A stretch of DNA of 64,000 bases from Hyphomicrobiales bacterium (GTDB lineage: Bacteria > Pseudomonadota > Alphaproteobacteria > Rhizobiales > Rhizobiaceae). Positions 63,143 to 64,000 of this stretch are shown in pieces; within the stretch, counting starts at the first letter, position 1; every line of letters begins with the position of its first letter. Location of the stretch: positions 1-64,000 of the forward strand of contig UCHV01000024.1 in the NCBI GenBank assembly GCA_900472395.1, given 5' to 3'. The notes beneath the pieces were generated by a model, which saw only the letters and a list, made by a program, of their open reading frames with translations, was not told where the DNA came from and ran no database searches. The position numbers were made by a program, and so were the translations under genes.

Positions 63143-64000
63143 GGCGCGACGATCCTGCTTTTGTCAGCATCGATAGTCAGCCAGGCTCGTTCCCCCTGCG
63201 CGATGCGACGGTCTACAGTGGTCGAGTGAACGATGACCGAGGCGCCTGAGATGTCGACCTTCCAACGATGCAAGCCATTTCTGAACTGCACAGATTCAAT
63301 CTTTGCTTCGATGCCATGGCCAGGATCGTTGGCATGAAGCAGCGCCTGCTCCGGCCTGAACGCAACCAGCATTCCCGGCTTGGCATGCGTCCGTCTGCCT
63401 GTTGCCCATAAATCGATATTGTTGTCGGTGCGAACAAGCTGTCGGTCACCATCCGTTTGAATGATATCGCGTATGCCCAAAATGTTGACCTCGCCGAGGA
63501 ACTCGCAGACAAATCGATCAGCAGGCTTGAGGTAAATGTCCTCGGGGGTACCATCCTGAAGAATTCTGCCGGAATTCATGATAACGACACGATCCGACAT
63601 TGTTGTCGCCGTCTCCTGATCATGAGTGACGTAGATTGCGGCGATACCAAGCTGTTTCTGGATCGCCCTGAGCTCTACGGCCATGTGGTCTCTCAATCGG
63701 CGATCTAGCGCGGCCATCGGTTCGTCAAAAAGAACCAGCGCCGGCTCCGTAACCAGCGTTCTTGCCAATGCAACACGCTGCAGTTGACCTCCGCTTAACT
63801 CGTCGGAGCGACGATCACCAAACTTCGACAGCGGTAACTGCACAAGGTCGAGAGCCGCGCTTACTCTGCTCTCTATTTCATCGAGTGCGACCCGTTGCAT
63901 CTTAAGACCGAACGCCACGTTCTGCTGTACCGTCATATGCGGAAAAATCGCGAACGACTGGAAAACGAGACCGATATTGCGCCGATATGGCGGGAGGTCG
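63139..64000 (-). CDS. ABC transporter ATPase (PotA type), continues past the window
   Basis: At least 286 residues; the N-terminus with Walker A lies beyond base 64000. The frame is open to the edge (PYRRNIGLVFQSFAIFPHMT, Q-loop). Signature LSGGQLQRVALAR, Walker B ALVLFDEPMAALDRR and H-loop YVTHDQETA are present, followed by a TOBE-like C-terminal domain (LVAFRPEQALLHANDPGHGI). It energises the permease pair. The periplasmic binding protein is not in the window. Confidence 0.93.
   Translation of the reverse strand, partial: DLPPYRRNIGLVFQSFAIFPHMTVQQNVAFGLKMQRVALDEIESRVSAALDLVQLPLSKFGDRRSDELSGGQLQRVALARTLVTEPALVLFDEPMAALDRRLRDHMAVELRAIQKQLGIAAIYVTHDQETATTMSDRVVIMNSGRILQDGTPEDIYLKPADRFVCEFLGEVNILGIRDIIQTDGDRQLVRTDNNIDLWATGRRTHAKPGMLVAFRPEQALLHANDPGHGIEAKIESVQFRNGLHRWKVDISGASVIVHSTTVDRRIAQGERAWLTIDADKSRIVAP

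Overview
The window looks like part of a large conjugative plasmid of an alphaproteobacterium of the order Rhizobiales (Rhizobium, Agrobacterium, Sinorhizobium or a close relative). The grounds are a complete repABC replication and partition operon with its antisense RNA and a parS palindrome, GC-rich coding sequence, typical rhizobial plasmid accessory families (DUF736, ArdC, RHE_PE00001/DUF1612, WGR, ParB-like), and a complete VirB/VirD4 type IV secretion system (T4SS) with its own relaxase. No rRNA, tRNA or CRISPR array was seen.

Layout. 1-2.3 kb: truncated IS256 transposase and a serine recombinase. 2.8-6.4 kb: repA, repB, antisense ctRNA, repC and parS. 6.4-15.6 kb: a decay zone with eroded genes, fragments of IS21, ISL3 and tyrosine-recombinase genes, a VapBC-like toxin-antitoxin pair and an IS3-family element with visible ends. 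15.9-20.8 kb: ParB-like protein, a conserved unknown and a frameshifted ardC, set behind long GC-rich hairpin leaders. 21.3-25.3 kb: lipid-kinase-like protein, an unnamed helical protein that has a paralogue at 46.4 kb, an oxidoreductase and a divergent AraC regulator. 26.3-28.4 kb: DUF736, HU, a 54-residue protein and a broken WGR gene. 29.1-44.7 kb: two unknown genes, then virB1-virB11 and virD4. 45.4-48.3 kb: alpha/beta hydrolase, helical paralogue, CYTH protein and a small HTH regulator. 48.4-51.4 kb: a leftward operon of mostly exported proteins, including two thermonuclease-fold proteins that lack the usual active-site residues. 51.5-55.5 kb: a divergent mobilization operon (membrane protein, ParA-like ATPase, two small DNA-binding-type proteins, relaxase). 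55.6-58.7 kb: degenerate HAD protein, IS1595 and IS110 fragments, XRE regulator. 59.1-64 kb: leftward catabolic cargo with a PotABC-type ABC transporter, DhaK and DhaL kinases and a Rid-family protein.

How it works together. repABC maintains the plasmid. The relaxase operon prepares DNA for transfer, VirD4 couples it to the VirB channel, and two lytic transglycosylases open the cell wall. A 16-bp inverted repeat, TTAYAC-N4-GTGYAA, occurs just upstream of the 29.08-kb gene, twice before virB1 and once in the divergent promoter region of the exported-protein and mobilization operons. This suggests one regulator controls the whole transfer region. I regard this repeat and the exported-protein operon as the best candidates for something undescribed.

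A second theme is decay. At least six genes carry one-base frameshifts, several at short homopolymers, and several others carry nonsense codons or have lost catalytic residues. This could be real erosion or, for the homopolymer cases, assembly error.
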